The notes beneath the pieces are model-generated. The model had not been told where the DNA came from. It saw only the letters and a list, made by a program, of their open reading frames with translations, and ran no database searches. A stretch of 64,000 nucleotides of DNA from contig NZ_JAIMCA010000003.1 in assembly GCF_025499465.1 (NCBI RefSeq), positions 186,001 through 250,000 of the forward strand. The letters are read 5' to 3'. This document shows, piece after piece, positions 25,374-33,733 of the stretch (its first letter is position 1; every line of letters begins with the position of its first letter). The stretch is from Allobosea sp. BH3. Its GTDB lineage: Bacteria; Pseudomonadota; Alphaproteobacteria; Rhizobiales; Beijerinckiaceae. The position numbers and the translations under genes were made by a program.

Positions 25374-25695
25374 GCGCGCCTCCTGGGTTCAAATGGTTTG
25401 AACGGGGAATTGAGTTTTCACGCGCCCGGTGCCGCTACCGCTCGTCCCAAGCGCGTTCTGCAAGGGGGGTAGCTGCGCGATGCTGGACGACGAAGACGGA
25501 CTCGTTCAAGTATCGGGAAATTGTTTATTGCCGAATTTGTCGATCCGCTGCCGGATTTGTCCCCGGCGTCCAATCTTGGAGTGGAGACCAAAGCGGAGAG
25601 CTTTTCGCCGAAAACTAGGATGCCGTCGCCGCGCGAGAGCCGGGAAATTGCAGCAGAAAATTTGTGGAGCCTATCTGGTTTCAGGATCTATCAAA
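25374..25695. other. Intergenic region, no recognisable gene
   Basis: About 320 bases with lower GC than the surroundings. Short open frames on the plus strand have no recognised motif or ribosome site. May be degraded acquired DNA. Confidence 0.35.
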
Positions 25696-26772
25696 TCATA
25701 GACGGTTTAGATCCTTTGGAAGCTCAGAGTGTGCGTGGCTTATTCGAATAGACGCATACCGGGCGATTTCAGTCGGAGTTTTGCCGAAGCGGCGACGAAA
25801 GGCGGCCCCAAAGCGCGCCGTATTGGTGAAACCGTATCGCCGGGCAATGGTTGTGACTGAGGCGTGGCCTAGGCTCCGAGCAAGATCGGCATGGGCAAGA
25901 TCAAGTCGAACAGCGTGCAATACGGCCAATGGGGTTTTGCCGCGAAAATGCCGGAAGACAGTGGTCAAGGTTCGCAAACTGCACCCCGCAGCCGCAGCGA
26001 TGTGCGACATTCGGATGGGCTCGGCGCCATGGGCGCGCATGAAATCCTCTGCGCGTCTAACATAGGCCGGCATTGGGTTTCCGGCTGAGTCGGCGAGCCG
26101 ATCGGAATAGTTATGCGCCGCGCCCCTCAGAAGAAGCGAGATGAGCGCGTCTGTCAGTGATGCGAGTGCGACTGGGCTACTGGCAATGCCGTCCCTGCGT
26201 TGGAACTCCGATGTAACGAAATCGAGCAGACTTTTCAGACTGGCCGTCAGCCCGGAGCCCCAATCGAGGCCGGGCTCGAAAATGAGCGGCCGACGCAACC
26301 CCTCATCCAGCATTTGTTCCAGCACCCTTTCAATATCCGCGACCTTCAAAAACACATTCGTTCGAACGTTGTCGTCACTGAACAAAAGACGGCCGCCTGG
26401 GCTGGGTCTCCAAGCGAGGCCAGATTGTTTTGTGGCGGTCGTGGAGCTGCCCTTTTGCTCCAAGGTTGCATGGCCCGCGAGCATCGTCGTGAAGCAATAG
26501 AGGCTCCCTTCATCGCCATCTACTGTTACCTCTGTGCTGAAACTGCTCTCGACAAAACTCGCCAAGATCGAGCCAGCCCCGCGCGTCGCGAGTGTGAAGA
26601 TTGGTTGTTCTGAGCGCGGGCGCCAGAGAGCACGATCCTGCAGTTGGTAGGTGTAAGTACGATTTGACTGTGTGGCCCGCTCAACCACGCAAATCTTGCC
26701 GCTCAAATCCTCCAGGGCCTTGGCCCGGACGATATTGAACATTGTCAGCACTGGGTCGCTCGTCACGGCCAT
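25696..26772 (-). CDS. AraC-family transcriptional regulator
   Basis: A 358-residue protein with an N-terminal AraC_binding_2-like sensory region and a C-terminal double helix-turn-helix: MSHIAAAAGCSLRTLTTVFR and GHASVTTIARRYGFTNTARF, ending in FRRRFGKTPTEIAR. No enzyme gene is adjacent in a way that names its effector. The upstream region (26773-27442) has no clear partner, so it may be an orphan regulator left after gene loss. Confidence 0.88.
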   Translation of the reverse strand: MAVTSDPVLTMFNIVRAKALEDLSGKICVVERATQSNRTYTYQLQDRALWRPRSEQPIFTLATRGAGSILASFVESSFSTEVTVDGDEGSLYCFTTMLAGHATLEQKGSSTTATKQSGLAWRPSPGGRLLFSDDNVRTNVFLKVADIERVLEQMLDEGLRRPLIFEPGLDWGSGLTASLKSLLDFVTSEFQRRDGIASSPVALASLTDALISLLLRGAAHNYSDRLADSAGNPMPAYVRRAEDFMRAHGAEPIRMSHIAAAAGCSLRTLTTVFRHFRGKTPLAVLHAVRLDLAHADLARSLGHASVTTIARRYGFTNTARFGAAFRRRFGKTPTEIARYASIRISHAHSELPKDLNRL

Positions 26773-27442
26773 CGCGGTCTCCGTCCAGCCTCAATGCTGT
26801 GACGCAAGCAAACTGAGACAAAATCGGCAGTCGTTCGACAAATTCGGCGGCGCACTTAAAGCACGCTTGAAATCGTGGTTCCCCACTACATCAAACGTTA
26901 GCACATATGACGACGCTGCGTCAGCAGCGCCTGCGTCATAGTCCTGCCTCCGGACAATTCGGTGCGGGCCGCGCTTGTCGAGCTATTCAGGCATTTGGAG
27001 ATATCGAAATGCTGGAGTTGATTGTGATCATAGGCGGTCTATTTCCTGCACTCGGAGAGATATCCCGGCCTATTGTAACGCATGTTCAAACTGCGAAATG
27101 CGTCGATCTATCTTCTCGTTCTTCTCCACCGAACACTCGCCGCGGTGAACTCGTTAACAAGGTCGGCCCCACGGGCTGCGAAAGGCATGTCTTCATGTAA
27201 ATCGCAGCGACGGGCTTATAGGTGTTCCGACGAGAACGCCCATCCGCCTTTGGGTGATGCGCAGCTGCTCTTAAATCTACTCAATATCGCTCAGGATCAG
27301 CAACTATGGACAGTCCAAACTCGTGGCTCTTGGACTGCCTCGCGCCACTAGCAGACGCTGGCTCATTGCCCGAAAGCGGACCCCGCCGAGCTGAGGCCTT
27401 ACGCACGACGAAATGTTGGCGCGTCGCCGCCAAACGCCTGCT
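26773..27442. other. Long intergenic region with repeat copy B at its right end
   Basis: About 670 bases of lower GC. A 97-codon frame at 26907-27200 has one hydrophobic stretch (LELIVIIGGLFPALGEI) but no ribosome site or family resemblance. At 27361-27391 the sequence GCTCATTGCCCGAAAGCGGA matches the second half of the dispersed repeat. Otherwise nothing recognised. Confidence 0.4.
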
Positions 27443-28353
27443 TCAGGCCGTCGCCTTCGTCGCCAGCTCTTTCTGAAATCCTGCAGCGAGATGATCGATC
27501 AATGCCCGGACCGCAGGAGGTAGGCCGCGTCGGGTCGTGAAGACCAGATGCACGATGCCTTTGAGTCCGTGCCATGCGGGCAAGACCCGGACGAGGCGCC
27601 CGTCGGACAGCGCGTCACGACAGACATGATCGGGCAAGATGGCGACGCCCAGCCCCTCGATGGCAGCATGGCGAACGGCCATCATATCGGCGCAGCCCAT
27701 TCTCGGGGTCACGCGCACGGAATGGCTGCGGCCCTCCTCGTGTTCGAGCCGCCATTCGAGATCGTCGGCGTCATCGCTGGTCGAGAGGGTCGGCACCCCG
27801 GTCAGTTGTTCGACATCCGCGATCTCGCTCGCGAACCGCGGAGCGGCAACGAGAATGCGCGTCGACAACCCAAGCGTGCGCATCGTCAAAGCCGCGTCGC
27901 TCGTCAGCGCCGCACGGACCCGCAGTGCGAGATCGATGCGCTCGGCGATGAGGTCGACCGGCCGGTCGGTCGCAACGAGTTGCAGTCGCACCTTGGGATA
28001 TCTGGCCAGGAACGACGATATCAGGCTGGATATCGGCTCGACCAACCCGGTCGGGCAACTGAAGCGGAGCGGCCATGCGGTTCCGCCTGGGCTTGCATCA
28101 CAAGCGTCTCGGCCTGTTCGGCCTCCGCCATGATCGCCCGGCATCTATCGTAAAACGCCAGCCCGGTATCGGTCACGCGAAAGCGCCGGCTCGAACGCTC
28201 GATGAGACGTAATCCGAGCCGATCCTCCAGCGCGGCGATGCGCCGGCTCAACTTCGATTTGGGTTCACGCAGAGCTCGTCCGGCAGGCGCAAACCCGCCA
28301 TGGGCGACCACCTCGGCGAAATAGACGTAATCGTTGAGATCGATTTTCATCAT
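27443..28353 (-). pseudogene. LysR-family regulator split by a frameshift
   Basis: The first part (from 28353 or 28350) encodes a LysR helix-turn-helix: NDYVYFAEVVAHGGFAPAGR, then KSKLSRRIAALEDRLGLRLI. The second part, in another frame, encodes the LysR effector domain: RFSCPTGLVEPISSLISSFL, LVATDRPVDLIAERIDLALR and GVAILPDHVCRDAL. They join near 28050-28090, where one frame reads QAEPHGRS and the other WPLRFSCP; loss of one base explains it (GR-LRFS expected). Either a recent pseudogene or a sequence error. It diverges from the SDR at 28470 and would have controlled it. Confidence 0.85.
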
Positions 28354-28375
28354 CGTTCCTCAGATGGAACGATGA
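28350..28375. promoter_or_regulatory. LysR/SDR intergenic inverted repeat
   Basis: Perfect 10-bp arms, TCATCGTTCC and GGAACGATGA, separated by 6 bp. A third copy of the half-site (TCATCGTTC) is at 28401-28409. The repeat overlaps the LysR ribosome site and start, as expected for an autoregulated LysR-type operator. Confidence 0.6.
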
Positions 28376-28469
28376 GTGCCATATTTGGCGGCTACAAGCA
28401 TCATCGTTCTTGTCGCATTTCAGAAAGGCAGCGGCGCTTCGCCGTCGCCAGACTTCGAGGAGATCGACA

Positions 28470-29222
28470 ATGACGAGCAGATTCGAGAACAAGGTTGTAG
28501 TCGTTACGGGCGGAACGAGCGGCATCGGCCTGTCGACCGCAAAGGCGTTTTCCGCCGCGGGTGCGTCGGTGTTCATTACCGGCCGCCGGCAGGGCGTTCT
28601 CGACGCAGCGCTCAAGCAGATCGGCGGCAAGGTCACCGGTGTTCGCGGGGACATGTCGAACCTTGCCGACATCGATCGCCTCTACGATGTGGTCCAGCAG
28701 AAGCATGCGCAGATCGACGTGGTCTTCGCTAATGCGGGCGGCGGCGAGATGGCTCCTCTCGGCGCTATCACCGAGGAGCACTACCAGCGCACCTTCGACA
28801 CCAATGTGAAGGGCGTGCTCTTCACCGTCCAGAAAGCCCTGCCGCTGCTGAGGGATGGAGCGTCCGTGATCCTGACGAGCTCGACCACCAGCATCTCCGG
28901 GACACCAGCCTTCAGCGTCTACTCCGCCACCAAAGCCGCGGTACGCAACTTCGCCCGGAACTGGATTCTCGATCTCAAGGACCGGCGCATTCGCGTCAAT
29001 GCGATCAGCCCCGGCGTGACCGAGACGGCGGGACTCAATGAGCTCTTTGGCGGCGGCGAGCAGGCGAAGGGCACCAAGGACTATCTCGCCAGCTTGATCC
29101 CTGCCGGCAGGGTTGGTCAGCCCGAGGAAATCGCGAAAGCCGTTCTGTTTCTGGCTTCCGATGACGCGAGCTTCGTCAACGGTGTCGAACTGTTCGTCGA
29201 TGGCGGCCAGGCACAGATCTGA
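28470..29222 (+). CDS. Short-chain dehydrogenase/reductase (SDR)
   Basis: A 250-residue classical SDR. NAD(P) motif VTGGTSGIGLSTAK near the N-terminus, NAGGG mid-strand, catalytic Ser in LTSSTTS and YSATKAAVRN for the Tyr-Lys pair. The start has GAGGAG 8 nt upstream. The C-terminus FVNGVELFVDGGQAQI is typical of the FabG-like group. Divergent from the broken LysR gene and followed by a SnoaL-like protein 81 nt on, so the two may be one unit. Substrate unknown. Confidence 0.9.
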   Translation: MTSRFENKVVVVTGGTSGIGLSTAKAFSAAGASVFITGRRQGVLDAALKQIGGKVTGVRGDMSNLADIDRLYDVVQQKHAQIDVVFANAGGGEMAPLGAITEEHYQRTFDTNVKGVLFTVQKALPLLRDGASVILTSSTTSISGTPAFSVYSATKAAVRNFARNWILDLKDRRIRVNAISPGVTETAGLNELFGGGEQAKGTKDYLASLIPAGRVGQPEEIAKAVLFLASDDASFVNGVELFVDGGQAQI

Positions 29223-29303
29223 GTCGCGGACCTCGATCGGGCAACCGCACCCGGCGGCAGCCCTCTTCTCCCTCCGAACTCAATCGAACAGGTGCATCCC
29301 TTC

Positions 29304-29753
29304 ATGCCGACCAACGAACAAATCATCCGCACGCTCTACGCCGTTGCCGAAGCGTCGTCCAAGGACACGGACAAATTCGTCTCCCTGTTTGCCGATGACG
29401 GCTATTTCTACGACGTACCAGGCGGCCGCAAATACCATGGCAAGGACATCGGCCTGCCCGTCGAGGCGATGGTGGCGGCATTTCCCGACATGCATCGCGA
29501 GCTGTACGATCTCTATGTCAAGGACGACGTGGTGATCGTCGAACTGGCTCTGCAGGGAACGCACGAAGGCGACTTCCACCTGCCCGGCGGTGTTCTGCCT
29601 CCGACCGGTAGGCGGATGGATGCGCCGTGCTGTGATGTGTTCCACCTGAAGGACGGCAAGGTCACCTCCTTCCACTGCTACAATCTTCCGTCGGTCATTC
29701 TTCAGCAGCTCGGGGTCTTGGAAAACCTGGCTGCCGCGCTGGAGCGCAAATGA
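29304..29753 (+). CDS. SnoaL/NTF2-like protein
   Basis: A 149-residue cone-fold protein. Features: FVSLFADDGYFYDVPGGRKY, GKDIGLPVEAMVAAFPDMHR, VVIVELALQGTHEGDF, LPPTGRRMDAPCCDVFHLKD and KVTSFHCYN. These match the SnoaL-like polyketide cyclase/ester cyclase superfamily. It may bind or isomerise a small hydrophobic substrate of the upstream SDR. A GTG 12 nt upstream is an alternative start. Confidence 0.82.
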   Translation: MPTNEQIIRTLYAVAEASSKDTDKFVSLFADDGYFYDVPGGRKYHGKDIGLPVEAMVAAFPDMHRELYDLYVKDDVVIVELALQGTHEGDFHLPGGVLPPTGRRMDAPCCDVFHLKDGKVTSFHCYNLPSVILQQLGVLENLAAALERK

Positions 29754-29769
29754 CCGACTTATAATGGTG

Positions 29770-29795
29770 CGTCCGAGGGCGTGGCGCCTCGGACG
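29770..29795. terminator. Strong hairpin after the SnoaL-like gene
   Basis: CGTCCGAGG and CCTCGGACG form a perfect 9-bp stem with an 8-nt loop, 17 bases after the stop. It lacks a T-tract, so it may be a weak terminator or an RNA-stability element. A second hairpin (TCCGTCAT...ATGACGGA) is at 29831-29860. Confidence 0.45.
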
Positions 29796-29984
29796 TACAG
29801 TTTGACGATCTCAGTGTCGTCGAGACAATCATCCGTCATCCCTTCCAGGGGGAATGACGGACCGCTTCGGTATCCTCGTGCGGGCCTGCATTCGCCGCGG
29901 TCAACGCAAAGACGCGAAGACCACGCGACCGCCAGCAGGCCTCGCGGCAACGGCCAATACCGCTAGGTTCTGTTTTGCATTCAG

Positions 29985-30030
29985 CGCCGTTTCCTGACAT
30001 TGGGACTCTGCCCAAAACCAGACCTTGCGG
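29985..30030. repeat. Dispersed degenerate intergenic repeat, copy C
   Basis: GCGCCGTTTCCTGACATTGG, then CTGCCCAAAACCAGACCTTG; a diverged match to copy A. The second half resembles the sequence at 47780-47800. Confidence 0.45.
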
Positions 30031-30119
30031 GAAGAGAGAGACCTCTGAGCGCTTGGGGCCACGAAAGCACTTCACTTCGGTGCCCAATACCTGCAGCTGC
30101 CCGCTGCGCCTCTCTTCCC

Positions 30120-30248
30120 CTACTGTCCCATGGTTCTGGAAGGCGGCGGCGGGTAGCCGACGGCCTTGCCTAATGACGTCGTATGGCAACCGGCAAGAGC
30201 CGAGGCCAGCATGATCAGGAAAGCAACGCTGCGAAGTTGAAGCGGCAT
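30120..30248 (-). CDS. Small lipoprotein (42 aa)
   Basis: A 42-codon gene: MPLQLRSVAFLIMLASAL, then the lipobox LAGC, then HTTSLGKAVGYPPPPSRT and MGQ. The signal sequence with basic start, hydrophobic core and LAGC at residues 18-21 is a textbook type II signal, giving a mature lipoprotein of only 22 residues. AAGGA lies ~12 nt upstream of the ATG. It resembles small entericidin-like or uncharacterised lipoproteins but has no recognised domain. Too short for many gene finders. Confidence 0.65.
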   Translation of the reverse strand: MPLQLRSVAFLIMLASALAGCHTTSLGKAVGYPPPPSRTMGQ

Positions 30249-30383
30249 AGTCACTAAGTTCCTTGAGATTCAGCCGGCAGCGGCATCCGCGCCCCTGCCG
30301 GTCATCAGATGCGGTTTCCATGGCGACTGAGCCTGCCGTCGCTCGACCGAGGTTCTCGCTACCGACAGGCTGTCTGCTCACAC

Positions 30384-31367
30384 TTAGATGGCGACGCCTT
30401 TGACGGCCGCCGCGATGGGTTCCAGCACGGCGAGCTCGCTGGCGGTCAGCGCCAAAGTGGCTGCCGAGACGTTCTCCTCGAGCCGCTCAACCTTGCGGGT
30501 CCCCGGGATGGGTATAACGGCCACGTCATGGAACCGGGCACGGTCATGGAGCCAGGCCAGCGCCAGTTGCGCGGCCGTGATACCGCGGGCGACGGCAAGG
30601 GTCTGAATGCCGGCGATGAGCGCCTGATTGGCCTCGCTGTTCTCTTGCGCGAAGCGGGGAAAGTTCCTGCGCGCATCGCCCTCCGGCAGAGCCGCAGGCA
30701 GGAGCTTGCCGGTCAGTAGCCCGCGGCCCAGCGGGGCGTAGGGTACGATCGCGATCCCGAGCTCGGCCGCGACAGGCACGACGGACGCCTCGATCTGCCG
30801 GCTGAACAGCGACCACTCCGATTGGAGCGCGGCGATGGGGTGGATCGCGTGGGCTGCCCTCAGTTCCTCGGCGCTGACCTCCGACAGCCCGAGATGCCGG
30901 ACCTTGCCGGCAGCGACCAGTTCCGCCATGGCGCCGACAGAATCCTCGAGTGAGACGTCGCTGCTGCGGCGGTGCATGTAGTAGAGGTCGATCGCGTCGA
31001 CGCCGAGGCGCTTCAGCGAACGGTCCGCCGCAGCGCGGATGTGCTCCGGGCGGTTATCCAAGCTCCAGTCGTCTGGGTTGGCGGCATCGCGCGCATAGCC
31101 GAACTTGGTCGCAATGACGACGTGGTCACGGTGAGCGCGGACGAAGGAGCCGAGGAACGTCTCATTGGCGCCGAGTCCATACATGTCGGCGGTGTCGAAC
31201 ATCGTCACGCCGAGCGCGAGGGCGCGATCGAGTGTCGCGCGGGCTTCGACTTCGTCGGTTTCGCCGTAGAACTCGCTCATACCCATGCAGCCCAATCCCT
31301 GGGCTCCGATGAGTGGGCCGCCGCGACCGAGCTGGACCTGAGGCAGAATGCTGTTTTCGCTTGTCAT
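30384..31367 (-). CDS. Aldo/keto reductase
   Basis: A 327-residue (beta/alpha)8 oxidoreductase; ATG at MTSENSILPQ with GGAGAG close upstream. Active-site residues are in TMFDTADMYGLGANE (Asp, Tyr), VIATKFG (Lys) and YYMHRRSSD (His). NADPH-binding motifs are near IVPYAPLGRGLLTGK and IPIPGTRKVERLEEN. It is divergent from a MerR regulator and preceded by a MerR-type promoter with a long spacer. It probably reduces a reactive aldehyde or ketone. Confidence 0.92.
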   Translation of the reverse strand: MTSENSILPQVQLGRGGPLIGAQGLGCMGMSEFYGETDEVEARATLDRALALGVTMFDTADMYGLGANETFLGSFVRAHRDHVVIATKFGYARDAANPDDWSLDNRPEHIRAAADRSLKRLGVDAIDLYYMHRRSSDVSLEDSVGAMAELVAAGKVRHLGLSEVSAEELRAAHAIHPIAALQSEWSLFSRQIEASVVPVAAELGIAIVPYAPLGRGLLTGKLLPAALPEGDARRNFPRFAQENSEANQALIAGIQTLAVARGITAAQLALAWLHDRARFHDVAVIPIPGTRKVERLEENVSAATLALTASELAVLEPIAAAVKGVAI

Positions 31368-31396
31368 GAGAACTCTCCACATCTCGACAAGCAGCC

Positions 31397-31427
31397 TCTA
31401 TAAGTATTGACCATAGTCCATGGTCAA
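31397..31427 (-). promoter_or_regulatory. MerR-type promoter of the aldo/keto reductase gene
   Basis: On the minus strand, a -35 box TTGACC at 31427-31422 and a -10-like TATAGA at 31402-31397 are 19 bp apart. That spacing is too long for normal use and is the hallmark of MerR-activated promoters. Between and overlapping them lies an inverted repeat with arms TTGACCAT and ATGGTCAA (31407-31427), the likely MerR operator. Confidence 0.75.
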
Positions 31428-31437
31428 GGCTCAATGC

Positions 31438-31833
31438 ATGCTGATTTCGGAGTTCGCGAAAGCCGCCGGGTTGCCCGTCGATACGGTCCGTTTCTATGTC
31501 GCGAAGGGCCTGCTGAAGCCCGAGCGCAGTGCCAAGGGCGGTTCAAATCCCTATCAATTGTTCAAGCCCGATGATGTCACGGCCGCCCGACTGATCCGGC
31601 TGCAGCAGACGCTGGGTTACTCGCTCGGGGAGATCCTGGCGCTCAACGAGGAGTATCGCCTCGGCGCGCATTCGCCGGAGCGCACGCTGGAGATCTTGCA
31701 GACGCAGATCGAGCGGCTGGAAGAGCGCAGGGCCGCGCTCGATGCGGCCCTGCGCTTCCTGCGTGGCAAGGTGGACTGGATCAAGGCTGGCAAGCCCGAG
31801 GGAGCGCCGCGCCTCGAAGACTATCGGTGCTGA
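31438..31833 (+). CDS. MerR-family transcriptional regulator
   Basis: A 131-residue protein. Winged helix-turn-helix at the N-terminus: MLISEFAKAAGLPVDTVRFY, then VAKGLLKPERS, with a second wing up to YQLFKPDD. A long dimerisation helix follows (LEILQTQIERLEERRAALD). No clustered cysteines for metal binding are visible, so it may sense an organic or redox signal. The ATG at 31438 is preferred over 31420, which falls inside the operator. Its 3' end overlaps the convergent epimerase gene by 13 bp. Confidence 0.88.
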   Translation: MLISEFAKAAGLPVDTVRFYVAKGLLKPERSAKGGSNPYQLFKPDDVTAARLIRLQQTLGYSLGEILALNEEYRLGAHSPERTLEILQTQIERLEERRAALDAALRFLRGKVDWIKAGKPEGAPRLEDYRC

Positions 31834-32849
31834 GCGGATCGAAGCTCGTCCAATCCCTGGTCCCGTGAGATCACGGGGGCATATCCCAGCTCGCGCTGGG
31901 CCTTCCCGATATCCAGGGAGATTTCCACCGCAGACGCGGCGTAGGACTGCAGCGTCAGGGGAGGCACGATCCTGCCCCCGGTGACGGCGGCAAGCAGGTC
32001 GCCGATCCCCGCGATTGTTCTGACGACGGGACGCGGAATGGATTTCTCCGGCGGAGCCAGACCCTGCGTCTCCAGCAAGGCCGATACGAAATCCCTGAAT
32101 TGGACCGGGGCTTCATCGGCGATGAAATAGACCGTGCCTCCGCGCGCATTCGCGAGTGCAAGTTCGACGGCCGCACAGAGATTGGCGATATGCGTGGTCG
32201 AGGTCAGGTAGGTTCCGCCGCCGATCCAGGCGAGCTTTCCGGATCGAGCCGCGTCAATCAGCGCGGGAAGCGCGGTCGTATCGTCGCGGCCCCATACGAA
32301 ACGCGGACGGAGCACGACGACGGCGAACCCCGACGCGTTGTTCGCGAGCGCGATGCGCTCGGCCGCCGCCTTGCTGCGTGAATAGCCGCCGGCGGGCCGG
32401 CGGGGCAGAGGAGCCGTCTCGTCCACGTTGACCAGCGGCCGGCCGGTGGCGAGCACGGATTCCGTGCTGAGATGGATCGCCTTGCGGATGCCCGCCGAAC
32501 GGGCGGCACCCAGGACGTTCCGTGTCCCGCCCTCGTTCACCAGCCTCTGCCTGTCCGTCGCCGGCCCATGGTTCGTATCGGCAGCCGCATGGACGAGCGC
32601 ATCGCAGCCCGTCATCGCAGCCGCTAGACCATCATCTAGAATGTCACCCTTGCAGGGTACTGCGCCGAGCATCCGGACGAGATCGGCCGACCGGTCGCTG
32701 CGGGCAAGCGCCGTGATCTCGGCCCCGCCAGCGACGAAATGACGGATCAGGTTCCGACCAACGAAGCCGCTTCCTCCCGTCAGGAATATCCGCTCGAACG
32801 GGCGATGTTTATCCACGGCCGCTGGCGCGGCAACGTCGAGATCCGTCAT
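31821..32849 (-). CDS. NAD-dependent epimerase/dehydratase (extended SDR)
   Basis: A 342-residue extended SDR. Nucleotide motif FLTGGSGFVGRNLIRHFVAG (G-x-x-G-x-x-G), LVHAAADTNHGP, LSTESVLATG and a YSRSKAAAERIA active site. The C-terminal half is substrate-binding (STTHIANLCAAVELAL). Similar proteins act as sugar-nucleotide epimerases or 3-beta-hydroxysteroid dehydrogenase-like enzymes. Transcribed downstream of, and on the same strand as, the SDR at 32914-33618 with a 64-nt gap, so possibly co-transcribed. Confidence 0.88.
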   Translation of the reverse strand: MTDLDVAAPAAVDKHRPFERIFLTGGSGFVGRNLIRHFVAGGAEITALARSDRSADLVRMLGAVPCKGDILDDGLAAAMTGCDALVHAAADTNHGPATDRQRLVNEGGTRNVLGAARSAGIRKAIHLSTESVLATGRPLVNVDETAPLPRRPAGGYSRSKAAAERIALANNASGFAVVVLRPRFVWGRDDTTALPALIDAARSGKLAWIGGGTYLTSTTHIANLCAAVELALANARGGTVYFIADEAPVQFRDFVSALLETQGLAPPEKSIPRPVVRTIAGIGDLLAAVTGGRIVPPLTLQSYAASAVEISLDIGKAQRELGYAPVISRDQGLDELRSAQHR

Positions 32850-32913
32850 GTTATTTTGCCTGACGTGGTGCTGCTGCGCTCGCGCAGCCGGAGTAAAGGA
32901 ACGATGGGGCGCC

Positions 32914-33618
32914 TCAGACCGCCCGCGTCACGCCGCCATCGATCCTGATGTTCTGGCCGGTGATATAACCCGCCCCCTCGGAGGCCAGGAATGCGATGGT
33001 TGCCGCGACCTCCGCACTCGTGCCGTAGCGCCGCATCGGCACCATCTCACGACGCTCTTCGGTTGCCGGCAGGCTGTCTATCCAGCCCGGCAGCACGTTG
33101 TTCATACGGACATTGTCGCCCGCATAGGTATCGGCATGGATCTTCGTATAGGCCGCCAGACCCGCGCGGAACACGGCCGAAGTCGGGAACATCGCGGTCG
33201 GCTCGAACGCCCACGCCGTGGAAATGTTAATGATCACCCCCGCCTTCTGCGCCTGCATGATCGGCGTGACCAGCCGCACAGGCCGGATGACGTTCATCAG
33301 ATAGACGTCGAGACCGGCATGCCATTGCTCGTCGGTGATCTCGGTGATCGGGGCGCGTGGCCCATGGCCGGCACTGTTGACCAGCACGTCGACCCGCCCC
33401 CACTTGGCCATGGTCACGGCGACAAGCCGCGCGAGATCGTCATTCGACTGATTGGAGCCGGTGATGCCGATGCCGCCGAGTTCGGCGGCCAGACCCTCGC
33501 CCTTGCCGGAGGATGACAGGATCGCGACCCTGTAGCCATCGGCGGCCAGCCGCCTAGCCGCTTCTGCTCCCATTCCGCTGCCACCAGCCGTGATGATCGC
33601 CACTTTTTCTACTGCCAT
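32914..33618 (-). CDS. SDR-family protein lacking the usual Tyr-Lys active site
   Basis: A 234-residue Rossmann-fold SDR: ITAGGSGMGAEAARRLAADG at the N-terminus and VDVLVNSAGHGPRAPI, ISTAWAF and GQNIRIDGG later. Where classical SDRs have YxxxK the sequence reads AMFPTSAVFRAGLAAYTK, with no Tyr four residues before a Lys. Either it works by altered chemistry or is a non-catalytic binding protein. It is divergent from the LysR gene at 33734, its likely regulator. Confidence 0.82.
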   Translation of the reverse strand: MAVEKVAIITAGGSGMGAEAARRLAADGYRVAILSSSGKGEGLAAELGGIGITGSNQSNDDLARLVAVTMAKWGRVDVLVNSAGHGPRAPITEITDEQWHAGLDVYLMNVIRPVRLVTPIMQAQKAGVIINISTAWAFEPTAMFPTSAVFRAGLAAYTKIHADTYAGDNVRMNNVLPGWIDSLPATEERREMVPMRRYGTSAEVAATIAFLASEGAGYITGQNIRIDGGVTRAV

Positions 33619-33733
33619 AACGATATCCTTCGCTTAGGATCGCTGATCGTGCGTGCTGTTTCTTCAGTTACAGGTTGCTCAAGCAGGCAGGCAAAGCAGC
33701 TTTCCTTCAATCTTTCAGGAGAAAAACTATCGG

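Noticed and set aside
26907..27200. 97-codon plus-strand frame in the AraC-LysR gap
   Set aside because: One hydrophobic stretch only, no ribosome site, no recognised family, lower-GC background.
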